Position numbers and translations under genes: made by a program
The notes under the pieces: model-generated
What the model was told of the DNA's origin: nothing
Databases searched by the model: none
Seen by the model: only the letters and a program-made list of their open reading frames with translations
DNA from: Puniceicoccales bacterium
Lineage (GTDB): Bacteria; Verrucomicrobiota; Verrucomicrobiia; Opitutales; UBA953
DNA: 37,165 nucleotides
Direction: 5' to 3'
NCBI GenBank assembly: GCA_031279675.1
Contig: JAITIB010000038.1
Span: forward strand, 1-37,165
Part shown: one piece after another, positions 8,535-16,792 of the stretch
Numbering within the stretch: the first letter of the stretch is position 1
How the letters are laid out: each line of letters begins with the position of its first letter

Positions 8535-10283
8535 ATGAGCTCTGCAAATTCGATTGTCGTCAACTGTGGCGCGACCCATGTCTCCGTCTCCGTTTTTTCG
8601 GCGGGCGACGGGCATTTGAAATTGGAAAAATTTCTCGTCCAGCCGCTCTCCTACGATTACGCCAACGAGGCCGCGTGGCTTGATGTACTGACGGGGGCGT
8701 TGCGCGGCATTGTCCGCAGGATGGGACTTTCCGGTCCCGCGACGGTCATCGTCCCCGGTTACCAGCTCCTGACGAAGAATATCAAGGTTCCCCAGGTCGA
8801 GAAATCCCGCCAGCGCCAGATCATCGCATTCGAGGCCCAGAACAGTCTGCCAAACGCGAGTGAGATGGTGTGGGACAGCCAGATCATTTCCACTGACGGA
8901 GTCGAGGCCGAGGTGGCGTTGTTTGCACACCGTTCCAGCGATGCCGTGCGCTTCACCGAGGCAGTCCGCTCGACGGGTTTGAAGCCGGAGATCGTGGACG
9001 CGGCGACGTTGCTGGATTATCAGGCCTACCTGCTCTCCCAGCGCACGATCGAGGAGGAGGTGTTGCTGGTGAACATCGGGGCGCGCTCGACGAATCTCAC
9101 CTTCGTTTCCTCGTCGGGCTTCAGCATCCAGAACATCAGTCTGGGCGGCAATTTTCTCACGCAGACGCTGGCGGACAACCTTGGGCAGACTTTCCGTGTC
9201 GCGGAAGAGCTCAAGCTGCAGTATTTCTCGGGGCAAAAGCACGCCAATCCGGGCGACCCCTTGGCGGACACCCTGCGCACCAACGCCCAGACATTTGCGC
9301 GCCGGCTTGGGCAGGATATTTCACGACGCATCGTGAACTACAAGCGCCAGAATGCGGGCCGTGTCCCGGTTCGTTTGCTCCTGACGGGCCGTGCCTCGCT
9401 CCTGCCCGGATTGTCAGAGCACCTCTGCGACATTCTCAAGATTTCGGTGGATTACTTTGATCCGACCGGGACGTTGCGGATTGGCTCCCATGTCCATCCC
9501 GAGCTTCTTGACGCATTCCGCTTCCAAATGTCGGAGACCGTTGGGGGTGCCGCCCGCCTTGTGTTGCCAGAGCCCGTGGGGGTCAACCTCCTGCCCAAGG
9601 CGGTTGCGGAGGCGATGGAGTTCACCAAGAAAAAACCCGTCCTGCTGCTTGCCGCCTTTCTGCTCGCGGTGGCGCCGTGGCCTGTCGCGGTGCATTTCCT
9701 GAAAACCAACAAGGAGCTTTCCGGTCGCATCAAGGCGGTAAAGGCCGAGGGCGACAAATATATCGAAAACAGGAACACACTCGAGAGCGTCACCACCGAC
9801 GTTCAAAAAACTGCCGCTCATGTTGCCGCGCTCGCCCATGTCGCCGCCGCCCGCGAAAACTGGCGTTTCTTCCTCTTTGAGCTCCAGAACACATTGATTG
9901 AGAACACGCGGCACGCATGGATTGAGTCGCTTGTCGTGACGCGCCCGGCTCCCAAGCCCCCCGCGCGTGCCGCGGATGGCAAGCCTGCCGTCTCCCCCGC
10001 CCCCAACACTCCTGCCGCTCCCGGTAACGCGCCGGCGGTGAGCGTCTCCATCACGGTTCGTGTCTTGATGGACAAAATTGCGCCCGGCGCCACCTACAAC
10101 GCCGACGCCGTCAACCAAAAGTTCAAGGAAATTCAGGACAGCCTTCAGTCGCGTTCCACCTTCCTTGACGAAGACAAGGAGGGGCGCAAACGAATTGAGG
10201 CGCATGCCGCCGCCGGCACCGACGGGGCGAATCTTCCCAAGCGCACCTTCATCCTGACCATCAACCCCGCCAATCCTCTCTGA
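8535..10283 (+). CDS. Amuc_1101 family PilM-like ATPase fused to a PilN-like region
   Basis: 582 residues that join two functions usually encoded separately in type IV pilus loci. Residues 1 to about 330 are an actin-like PilM/FtsA fold: VVNCGATHVSVSVFS at 8-22 (phosphate-1 loop, with Asn where classical PilM has Asp), the exchange region KVPQVEKSRQRQIIAFEAQN at 84-103, NIGARSTNLTF at 180-190 (phosphate-2) and LLTGRASLLPGL at 282-293. Then NLLPK at 351-355, a transmembrane segment at about 367-388 and a periplasmic tail with coiled-coil and a Pro/Ala linker, which resemble PilN. The protein would link the cytoplasmic actin-like domain to the periplasmic alignment complex. It lies 10 bases before the Amuc_1100-like gene. 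The fold is confident; ATP binding is inferred. Confidence 0.87.
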   Translation: MSSANSIVVNCGATHVSVSVFSAGDGHLKLEKFLVQPLSYDYANEAAWLDVLTGALRGIVRRMGLSGPATVIVPGYQLLTKNIKVPQVEKSRQRQIIAFEAQNSLPNASEMVWDSQIISTDGVEAEVALFAHRSSDAVRFTEAVRSTGLKPEIVDAATLLDYQAYLLSQRTIEEEVLLVNIGARSTNLTFVSSSGFSIQNISLGGNFLTQTLADNLGQTFRVAEELKLQYFSGQKHANPGDPLADTLRTNAQTFARRLGQDISRRIVNYKRQNAGRVPVRLLLTGRASLLPGLSEHLCDILKISVDYFDPTGTLRIGSHVHPELLDAFRFQMSETVGGAARLVLPEPVGVNLLPKAVAEAMEFTKKKPVLLLAAFLLAVAPWPVAVHFLKTNKELSGRIKAVKAEGDKYIENRNTLESVTTDVQKTAAHVAALAHVAAARENWRFFLFELQNTLIENTRHAWIESLVVTRPAPKPPARAADGKPAVSPAPNTPAAPGNAPAVSVSITVRVLMDKIAPGATYNADAVNQKFKEIQDSLQSRSTFLDEDKEGRKRIEAHAAAGTDGANLPKRTFILTINPANPL

Positions 10284-10293
10284 ACGCACAAAC

Positions 10294-11361
10294 ATGAAAC
10301 AGTATCCTTTTTTTACAGCCATTTTCACCGGGTTGTGCCTTGCGTTCCTGGTTGGTGTGGGATTTGCCCTCAAAGGTGGGATGGACTATTCAAAAAACAC
10401 GGCGACGCTCGAGGGCAGCACGAACATTCTGGACGGAGTGCGGAACAACAAAGTCGCGCCCACCCGTGAGAATGTTGACGCCGCGCGGTCCAACCTTGTT
10501 GATCTGCAAAACAGCGAGCGCAATTTTTTCGAGACACTGAGGGGAACCCAGCGTTTCAGTCTTGATTCGCGCATTGAGGCGACCGATCTCGCCAGCAAGC
10601 TGCGTGAGTCCCGGGATAAGCTGCTTGGCGACATGAAGCGTGCCGATATTCGTCTCTATGGCAGGCAAGGCACCTTCGGGCTCGGTTTTCGTCGTTACGT
10701 TGACGCCACTGATGGAAATACCCCCCGCAAGCGCCTTGAGGAGATCGCCCTTCAGAAGAATGTCATCGAATACCTCATCGGCACGCTTATCACCGCCAAG
10801 GAGGGCGTGAAAAATCCGCTCATCCTCCAGTCCGTTTGCCGCGAACCCATTGAATTGTCCGTTGTCCGGGGTGTTGGCGCCGTTGCGCCCAAGACCAACG
10901 ATGACGAATTCATCCCTCCTCCGGAAGCAACCTTGCGTGCCGACAACGTTGCCAGCACCTATTACTTCCGTCTCGTGTTCACCGCGCGCACTGACGTTCT
11001 GCGCCGCTTCATCAACCACGTCCATGGCTCCGGCTATCCTCTTGCATTGCGCGAAGTGAAGGTCGAGCCGGCCAAGGCCGAGGTGTTGCTTGCCCCGCCG
11101 GCACAGCAGGGCGCTCCCGCTCTTGCTGAGGCTGGTGTTGGCAACCCGCCTCCGGCATCGACGCCCCCTTTCCCTGTTGCATCCCCGGCCTTGCCTGGGT
11201 TTTCCGGGACGGCATTGCCGCTGTCTGGAGCCTCCGGTGCCGTCGCCCTTGACCAGCAACCGGCCCCTGTTGTTGTCCGGGATGTGCCGAGTGAATTCAC
11301 CGTGTCTTTTGAATACATCATCCCTGTGCAACCGGCTCCGAGAAAAGCCGCCAACAATTGA
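10294..11361 (+). CDS. Amuc_1100 family pilus-like protein
   Basis: 355 residues. A short basic start is followed by one membrane anchor (about 5-27, PFFTAIFTGLCLAFLVGVGF), then a long helical periplasmic part (about 35-120), a globular alpha/beta part with two ferredoxin-like repeats (about 150-260, RLVFTARTDVLRRFINHVHG is typical of PilO-like domains), a Pro/Ala-rich linker at about 265-325 and a final strand FTVSFEYIIPV. This layout matches Amuc_1100 of Akkermansia, a PilO-like protein known for host signalling through TLR2; the host effect must not be assumed here. It sits between the PilM/PilN-like gene (10-base gap) and the Amuc_1099-like gene (21-base gap), which supports an inner-membrane alignment role. 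Confidence 0.82.
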   Translation: MKQYPFFTAIFTGLCLAFLVGVGFALKGGMDYSKNTATLEGSTNILDGVRNNKVAPTRENVDAARSNLVDLQNSERNFFETLRGTQRFSLDSRIEATDLASKLRESRDKLLGDMKRADIRLYGRQGTFGLGFRRYVDATDGNTPRKRLEEIALQKNVIEYLIGTLITAKEGVKNPLILQSVCREPIELSVVRGVGAVAPKTNDDEFIPPPEATLRADNVASTYYFRLVFTARTDVLRRFINHVHGSGYPLALREVKVEPAKAEVLLAPPAQQGAPALAEAGVGNPPPASTPPFPVASPALPGFSGTALPLSGASGAVALDQQPAPVVVRDVPSEFTVSFEYIIPVQPAPRKAANN

Positions 11362-11382
11362 GTCGCCGAGAACACACAAGCC

Positions 11383-12348
11383 ATGAACAAACACTTTGAC
11401 AAATTGCTCCTCGCCTTCGCCCTCGTGTTTTTTGCCGCGGGTGTGGTTTGCGCCTTCCTGCTGGAAAAGTCTCAGCAAGAGGTGCCCAAGGTTGTTGCCA
11501 GTGCCCCGACGGGCGACTATTACGAGGAAATCTCTTTCCCTCAGCCCGGCATCCTTGACGAGTGGAGGGTGCCCTCGCATCCGCAGTATCCTGACGAGTC
11601 GCCTGACGAACCCACGCTTTGGAATTACGACATTTTCACCCCTGTGGAGATCACATGGAACCGTGCCGGGCACGCGTATGTTCCCAAGGGTGTGACGCAC
11701 GAGGATGAGCCGGAATTTGGGCTCAGGCTTGTTTCCTTCGCCCATCCCATTTACCGTCTGTCGCTGCAGGGATCCGTTGCGCCCGAGACCCAAAAGGCCG
11801 ATGAGAAAAAGACGGATGATCTCGAAATTCTCATCTACGATTCCGAGTTCAAAAACCAAGTCCGCACTCCCGCCGGGGAAATTTACGAGACCAAGGGCAA
11901 GCTCCTTCGTGTCCGCAAGGGGCAGGAGCTTTCAAGCCCCAACATAAAAATCACGGATTGCCAGCTCGCCACGGTTGATGGCGCGGATGGCACCAAGACC
12001 AAAAACCTCACGGTCACTGTTTTTGACAACGACCTCAACCGTGAGTTTCTCCTCACCACGCGTCCCTACGAGTTCACTGACATTACGAACCTCGTTTTCG
12101 CCCTTGAGTCCGATCCCGGCAAGACGTGGACACTGCACAAAGTCGGCGACAAAATCGAAGCGGAGGGCCTCGGAACATTTTCGATAAAAAGCATTGACTT
12201 TGAGCGCCGGCATGTGAGTGTGGAGAAACTTTACAAATCCGTTACCCGGGGAAAATCCAAGAAAACGCAGACCGTGACACTCCGGGTCGAGTCACCAAAG
12301 CAACCAACCATCGCACCGAAATCCATCGAAACAGCCGCTCAATCTTAA
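11383..12348 (+). CDS. Amuc_1099 family pilus-like system protein
   Basis: 321 residues with a single N-terminal membrane anchor (about 5-27, FDKLLLAFALVFFAAGVVCAF) and a periplasmic body. The body is beta-rich: GHAYVPKGV and FGLRLVSFAHPIYRLSLQG near 95-130, VRTPAGEIYETKGKLLRVRKG near 165-186, and a repeat of the same type near 245-290 (KTWTLHKVGDKIEAEGLGTF). It looks like a PilP-like connector between the inner-membrane complex and the secretin, although no PilP signature is clear. The name rests on its fixed place between the Amuc_1100-like and secretin genes, which is the Akkermansia order. 42 bases separate it from the secretin gene. Confidence 0.78.
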   Translation: MNKHFDKLLLAFALVFFAAGVVCAFLLEKSQQEVPKVVASAPTGDYYEEISFPQPGILDEWRVPSHPQYPDESPDEPTLWNYDIFTPVEITWNRAGHAYVPKGVTHEDEPEFGLRLVSFAHPIYRLSLQGSVAPETQKADEKKTDDLEILIYDSEFKNQVRTPAGEIYETKGKLLRVRKGQELSSPNIKITDCQLATVDGADGTKTKNLTVTVFDNDLNREFLLTTRPYEFTDITNLVFALESDPGKTWTLHKVGDKIEAEGLGTFSIKSIDFERRHVSVEKLYKSVTRGKSKKTQTVTLRVESPKQPTIAPKSIETAAQS

Positions 12349-12390
12349 CCACTCACCCCTTGATTCTAACCACTCAACTTTTCACCCCGC

Positions 12391-15300
12391 ATGAATAAGT
12401 CGCTCCGTCTAAAAAAAGTCCTCGCCTCGATACTGGTTGCCGCTGTGCCAACCACTTTGCCTGTTGCCGTCGTGCACGCCCAGGAGGCCGAGGATGGTAA
12501 CGCACGCTTCACGAACCTCATCCTTGAGGCCTATTCCGCCCGAGACAAGGGCGACCTTGCGCTTGCCAAGGCAAAGGCGGAGGAAGCGCTGAAAGTCGAC
12601 CCCACCTCGGCTGCTGCCAAGGAGCTCGTCGCCGAGGCTGACAAGGCTGCCGCCGTCCCGCCGCCGCCTGCTGTCGCTCCTCAGCCTCCTCTCCCCCCGC
12701 CGCCGCCCCCGCCACTTGCGGTGCCGCCATCGCCCTCTGGAACTGCCGTCGCTCCTGCCACGCCACTTGATGCCGTTGCCAGCAAGCACGAGGCCCTCTA
12801 CACCGAGGTGCAGATGGCAAAAGTCGAGGCCGACCAACTCGCCCGCGCGGGCAGGTATGTCGAGGCGCTCCTTCTTCTCGACAACGCCGAGAAGGCGCTT
12901 CCGAGCAGTGCCGGTGCCCAGCCGGTAAAGGATAGCGTCATTGTGTTGCGCCAGCAAATCATCGCCCTGCGTGATCACGGAGGTCTCCCCCCCCGCGTGA
13001 CTGTTGCCGCCGAACAGCTGCTTTCGGATACCAAGGCCCGGAATGACCGCCTCGCCGCGGAAGCCCTCGCGCTTGCGGAGGATGCCAGGGGGCAAATCAG
13101 AAAAGGACTTTTTGACGATGCCCAGGCCACACTCACCAAGGCCTTTGCCATCATGCCCCCCAGCATCGCGCTGCAGGACAAGATGGAGGAACTCCGTAAG
13201 GTTCAGTCCCTCCTCTATCGTGTGCGCATGGAAATTGCCGTCCAAGAGCAGCGTGACATTAAGGCTGCCGAGCACTACCTCGGCGAGTATGTCCGCATCA
13301 ACGGCAAGGAAACCCGCGAATACTACCAGCTCGAAGCATGGCTGTCGGATATCAAGAAAGACCCCGCCTTCCGCAACATCACCGAGAGCAGCCCCGGCTT
13401 TGCCAAGGCCGAGCCCAAGGTCGAGGAGCTCATCATCAAGGGGCGTTCGCAATATCTTTACGGTGACTTCGCCGGCGCCAAGGCCACCTTTGGCGAAGTC
13501 CTCCTCTATCAGCCTCACAACACTGTTGCCAAGACCCATATCATCAGGGTCAACGAGGTCCTTGCGCGCTCCTCTTCGCTCAACCGCAATGTGACCCGCT
13601 CCAGCATGTTGAACGAGGTTGACGAGAAATGGAAATCCCCGGAGGTTTTCGACAAGCGTGACACGCGTTCCTTGGTGGATGAAAACGCCGTGGACCCTGT
13701 CCTTGCCCGGATGAGGCGCATTCACATCCCGATGATTACATTGCAGGACGCCCACCTGAACAAGGCCATAGAGCTCCTGTCGGAGATTTCGCAAACCTTT
13801 GATCCTGAGCGCAAGGGTGTTAACATGGTCACCTTCGATCCGGAGCAGAAAAATCCGCAGGTGCGCATCATCATGCGCAACGTTTCCCTTGACCGTGTCC
13901 TTGATCTTGTCACCAAGACCGTTGGCTTCAGTTATACCATCAACAATGGCATTGTCGAAGTCCGGCCCGATGTTGGTAGCAGCGAAGTCGAGACGGAAAT
14001 TTTCCCCGTCAATCCCACTGCGGTGACCCGCATGACGGGCCTTGGCAGTGGTGCCGCCTCAGGCGCGGGAAATTCGGCGCCCGGAGGTTTTGCTCCCGCG
14101 GCGGGCGCGACACCGATTGGCGGCGGAGCGAGCCCGCAGGAAGAGGCCATCAAGAGCTACCTCCAGCGCTCGGGTGTTTCCTTTGAGGTGAAGGACAGTG
14201 CCCTTGCCTTCGATGGAACCCAGATCATCATAACGCAAAACCGCCGCAATCTGGAACGCATTCGCAACATTCTCCGTCGTTATAATGACATCAAGCAGGT
14301 CCATGTTGACGTCAAATTTCTTGAGGTGATCCAGTCGCAACTCAAGCAGATCGTGAACAACTGGCGGATTGAGAGGACCAACGCCTTTGGCGTTAAGGAA
14401 ATAAGGTCGGACACGGGTTTGCGGAGTTTGCATTCGGCGTGGGGACCGGCGAAGGCGGTAACGCCGGGGGCGATTGTCACCACGCCTTCCTCCCTGGATC
14501 CCACCACCGGGCTCAATGTCTCGGGCGAGCCCATCACCCAGCCCATCACCACCTCGCCTCCCGCGATTTCCAATTCTTTGCTGGGCAGCGAGACGGCTGT
14601 TTTCGACGGTGTCATCGGCACCATTGGCAGTTGGGATCTGCGATACATTTTGCAGGCCATCGAAGCCAGCGAGGGTTCTGACATGATGGCGGCGCCCAGC
14701 CTGACCGTGCTTGATGGCAAGACCGCAACCATCCGCATTGCGCAAGCGCTCCGTTATCCTGAAAACTACGGGCAGACCCAGTCGCAGACCTCCAACAACG
14801 GTGGCAGTAACTACTATGGCGGCGGCGGAAATTCGTCCGTCACCATTACGGCGGGGCAACCCCAGGATTTTGTCACGCAGGACATCGGTGTGAACTTGGA
14901 GATAACTCCCACGGTGGCCAAGGAGGACGATACCATTTCGCTGACACTCAAGCCCAAGGTGGTTGATTTCGAGGGTTTTGTGGAATACGGCGGTGTCTCG
15001 GTTGCCATTGCCGGCAATACGACGGTGACGGTGCCTTCGGGCTTTTATCAGCCCGTGTTTTCGATTCGCGAGATCACCACTGACGTGACGATTTTCGATG
15101 GTTCGACGATTGTCATTGGCGGCTTGATGCGCGAGGAGGTGAAGACGGTTGAGGACAAGATACCCGTGCTGGGTGATCTCCCGTTGTTGGGAGCGGCCTT
15201 CCGCAGCAAGGGCAAGACTGTCACCAAGAAAAATCTGATGGTGTTTGTCACCGCGAACCTGATTTCTCCGGGTGGTGGCCTTCTCAAGAGGACAGAGGGA

Positions 15301-15417
15301 ACGGTTGGCCCTGCCACGGTTTACGCCAATCCGACCTTGCTTACGCCCGCGGGGGAAGTCCATCGCGTGGTCATTGAGTCGCGCACTTCACCGACGACGC
15401 CGCCGGCGGCGCAATAG
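12391..15417 (+). CDS. Amuc_1098 family type IV pilus-like secretin
   Basis: 1008 residues, the outer-membrane channel of the pilus-like system. A signal peptide ends at about Ala30 (PVAVVHA). Residues about 35-85 and 130-400 are helical repeats of TPR type, with a Pro-rich linker at about 90-115 between them. An STN/N0-like domain at about 440-530 (QVRIIMRNVSLDRVLDLVTK, FSYTINNGIVEVRP) precedes a Gly/Ala linker near 550-585. Next comes a secretin N1-type domain (FDGTQIIITQNRRNLERIRN, then QVHVDVKFLEV), and the C-terminal secretin core at about 780-975 with the signature KIPVLGDLPLLGAAFRSKGK and LMVFVTANLI. It is the last gene of the operon; a terminator follows 19 bases after the stop. Function as a multimeric gate is family knowledge; the exported substrate is unknown. 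Confidence 0.92.
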   Translation: MNKSLRLKKVLASILVAAVPTTLPVAVVHAQEAEDGNARFTNLILEAYSARDKGDLALAKAKAEEALKVDPTSAAAKELVAEADKAAAVPPPPAVAPQPPLPPPPPPPLAVPPSPSGTAVAPATPLDAVASKHEALYTEVQMAKVEADQLARAGRYVEALLLLDNAEKALPSSAGAQPVKDSVIVLRQQIIALRDHGGLPPRVTVAAEQLLSDTKARNDRLAAEALALAEDARGQIRKGLFDDAQATLTKAFAIMPPSIALQDKMEELRKVQSLLYRVRMEIAVQEQRDIKAAEHYLGEYVRINGKETREYYQLEAWLSDIKKDPAFRNITESSPGFAKAEPKVEELIIKGRSQYLYGDFAGAKATFGEVLLYQPHNTVAKTHIIRVNEVLARSSSLNRNVTRSSMLNEVDEKWKSPEVFDKRDTRSLVDENAVDPVLARMRRIHIPMITLQDAHLNKAIELLSEISQTFDPERKGVNMVTFDPEQKNPQVRIIMRNVSLDRVLDLVTKTVGFSYTINNGIVEVRPDVGSSEVETEIFPVNPTAVTRMTGLGSGAASGAGNSAPGGFAPAAGATPIGGGASPQEEAIKSYLQRSGVSFEVKDSALAFDGTQIIITQNRRNLERIRNILRRYNDIKQVHVDVKFLEVIQSQLKQIVNNWRIERTNAFGVKEIRSDTGLRSLHSAWGPAKAVTPGAIVTTPSSLDPTTGLNVSGEPITQPITTSPPAISNSLLGSETAVFDGVIGTIGSWDLRYILQAIEASEGSDMMAAPSLTVLDGKTATIRIAQALRYPENYGQTQSQTSNNGGSNYYGGGGNSSVTITAGQPQDFVTQDIGVNLEITPTVAKEDDTISLTLKPKVVDFEGFVEYGGVSVAIAGNTTVTVPSGFYQPVFSIREITTDVTIFDGSTIVIGGLMREEVKTVEDKIPVLGDLPLLGAAFRSKGKTVTKKNLMVFVTANLISPGGGLLKRTEGTVGPATVYANPTLLTPAGEVHRVVIESRTSPTTPPAAQ

Positions 15418-15436
15418 GTTTTGCAAATCAATCAGG

Positions 15437-15472
15437 CAGGGTGCGTTCCAAGGAGTGCGCCCTGTTTTTTTT
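15437..15472 (+). terminator. Terminator of the pilus-like operon
   Basis: A 9-bp stem (15437-15445 with 15456-15464, GC-rich with G-U pairs) encloses a 10-nt loop and is followed by eight T residues at 15465-15472. It begins 19 bases after the secretin stop codon. It also rules out the GTG at 15441 as the start of nuoH, because that codon lies inside the stem. Confidence 0.85.
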
Positions 15473-15533
15473 GCGAAGTGCTTTGGTGTGGACTTGGGGG
15501 ATGAGGAGCATTGCATGGGGGGGTATTTTTTGC

Positions 15534-16739
15534 ATGGAAACTTTTCCCGTTGATTTTCTTGAATGGCTGCTTGGGTTTTTGCCCGGTGATGCGCACTGGC
15601 TTCGGTGGATGGCGGGGGCCGGGGTTGCCATTGGGGCGATTCTGTCGGTTTTTGGGCTGACGTTTGCGTTTCTTACGGTGACGGAGCGCAAGTTGCTGGG
15701 GCGTTTTCAGAACCGTTATGGTCCGAACCGTGTCCGGGTGCTGGGGGTGCGGTGCTTTGGTTTTTTCCAGCCGTTTGCGGATGCGGTGAAGGCGTTGACG
15801 AAGGAGGATGTGGTGCCGCGCGGGGCGGACAGGGTGGTGCATTTTGTGGCGCCCGTGGTGGCGGTGGGTTTTTCGGTGCTGGGTTTGGCGGCGTTGCCGT
15901 TCGGGCGGGATTTGACGGTGTTGGGGGGGATGGATGCGTCGCTGGTGTATTTTTTTGCGGCGGGGGCCGGGGCGGAGTTGGTGGTGTTCATGGCGGGGTG
16001 GTCGAGTTGCAACAAGTATGCGTTGATTTCCGCGTTGAGGGCGCTTGCGCAGTTGGTGAGTTATGAGTTGCCGTTGTTGTTGACGGCGTTGGTGGTGGTG
16101 ATGTCCGCCGGGTCGTTGTCGTTGGTGGATGTGGTGGATGCGCAGGATGGGTGGTGGTTGGGGGGGCTGGTGCCGCAGTGGTTTGTGTTTACGCCGTGGG
16201 GTTTGACGGGGGGTCTGGTTTTTTACATTGCTGCGTTGGCGGAGTGCAACCGGTGTCCGTTTGATTTGCCTGAGGGGGAGAGTGAGATTATCGCGGGTTA
16301 TTTGACGGAGTATTCCGGGTTTAAGTATGCGTTGTTTTTCATGGGTGAGTATTTTGGGATGGCGGCGTTGTCGGGGTTGGGTGTGACCTTGTTTTTGGGT
16401 GGGTGGCAGGCGCCGTGCGAGTTTTTGCAGTTTGTGCCGTCGTTTGTGTGGTTTTACGTGAAGTTGGTCGGGGTGATTTTGAGTTTTATGTGGATGCGGG
16501 CGACGTTGTTGCGGTTGCGCATGGATCAGTTGATGAGGCTGGCGTGGAAGTTTCTGGTGCCGTTGGCGTTGGTGAATCTTTGGGTGGGGGTGTTTTGGGT
16601 GGGTTCGGCGGAGTGGGGTGTGTGGTGGGGGCTGCGTTGGGCGATGGGTTTTGGGGTGTCGGTGGGGGCGTTTGTCGGGTTGGGGCGTTTGTTGGGGGAG
16701 GGGTTTGCGCCGCGGCGTTACCGGTATGTGGCGGAGTAG
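15534..16739 (+). CDS. nuoH: NADH-quinone oxidoreductase subunit H
   Basis: 401-residue membrane subunit of respiratory complex I, which helps form the quinone chamber and links to the proton-pumping arm. Signatures: TERKLLGRFQNRYGPNRV at 50-67, the following DAVKALTKEDVVPRGADR near 80-98, CNRCPFDLPEGESEIIAGY and LTEYSGFKYALFFMGEY near 240-275, plus eight or so membrane segments. The Asn-Arg-Cys variant replaces the usual Asn-Arg-Ala/Pro in that motif. ATG 15534 was chosen because upstream starts fall in the terminator of the previous operon. No other nuo gene is next to it, whereas nuoH normally sits in a nuoA-N cluster. Its codons end mostly in G or T, unlike the genes to its left. Confidence 0.93.
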   Translation: METFPVDFLEWLLGFLPGDAHWLRWMAGAGVAIGAILSVFGLTFAFLTVTERKLLGRFQNRYGPNRVRVLGVRCFGFFQPFADAVKALTKEDVVPRGADRVVHFVAPVVAVGFSVLGLAALPFGRDLTVLGGMDASLVYFFAAGAGAELVVFMAGWSSCNKYALISALRALAQLVSYELPLLLTALVVVMSAGSLSLVDVVDAQDGWWLGGLVPQWFVFTPWGLTGGLVFYIAALAECNRCPFDLPEGESEIIAGYLTEYSGFKYALFFMGEYFGMAALSGLGVTLFLGGWQAPCEFLQFVPSFVWFYVKLVGVILSFMWMRATLLRLRMDQLMRLAWKFLVPLALVNLWVGVFWVGSAEWGVWWGLRWAMGFGVSVGAFVGLGRLLGEGFAPRRYRYVAE

Positions 16740-16792
16740 TGGGAATTTGCGGCTTGCGGGAACCGGGGGTGTGCGTTGGTGTTCTTTTTGCC

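Noticed and set aside
15441..15533. GTG 15441 as start of nuoH
   Set aside because: The codon lies within the stem of the pilus operon terminator and the added residues do not belong to NuoH.
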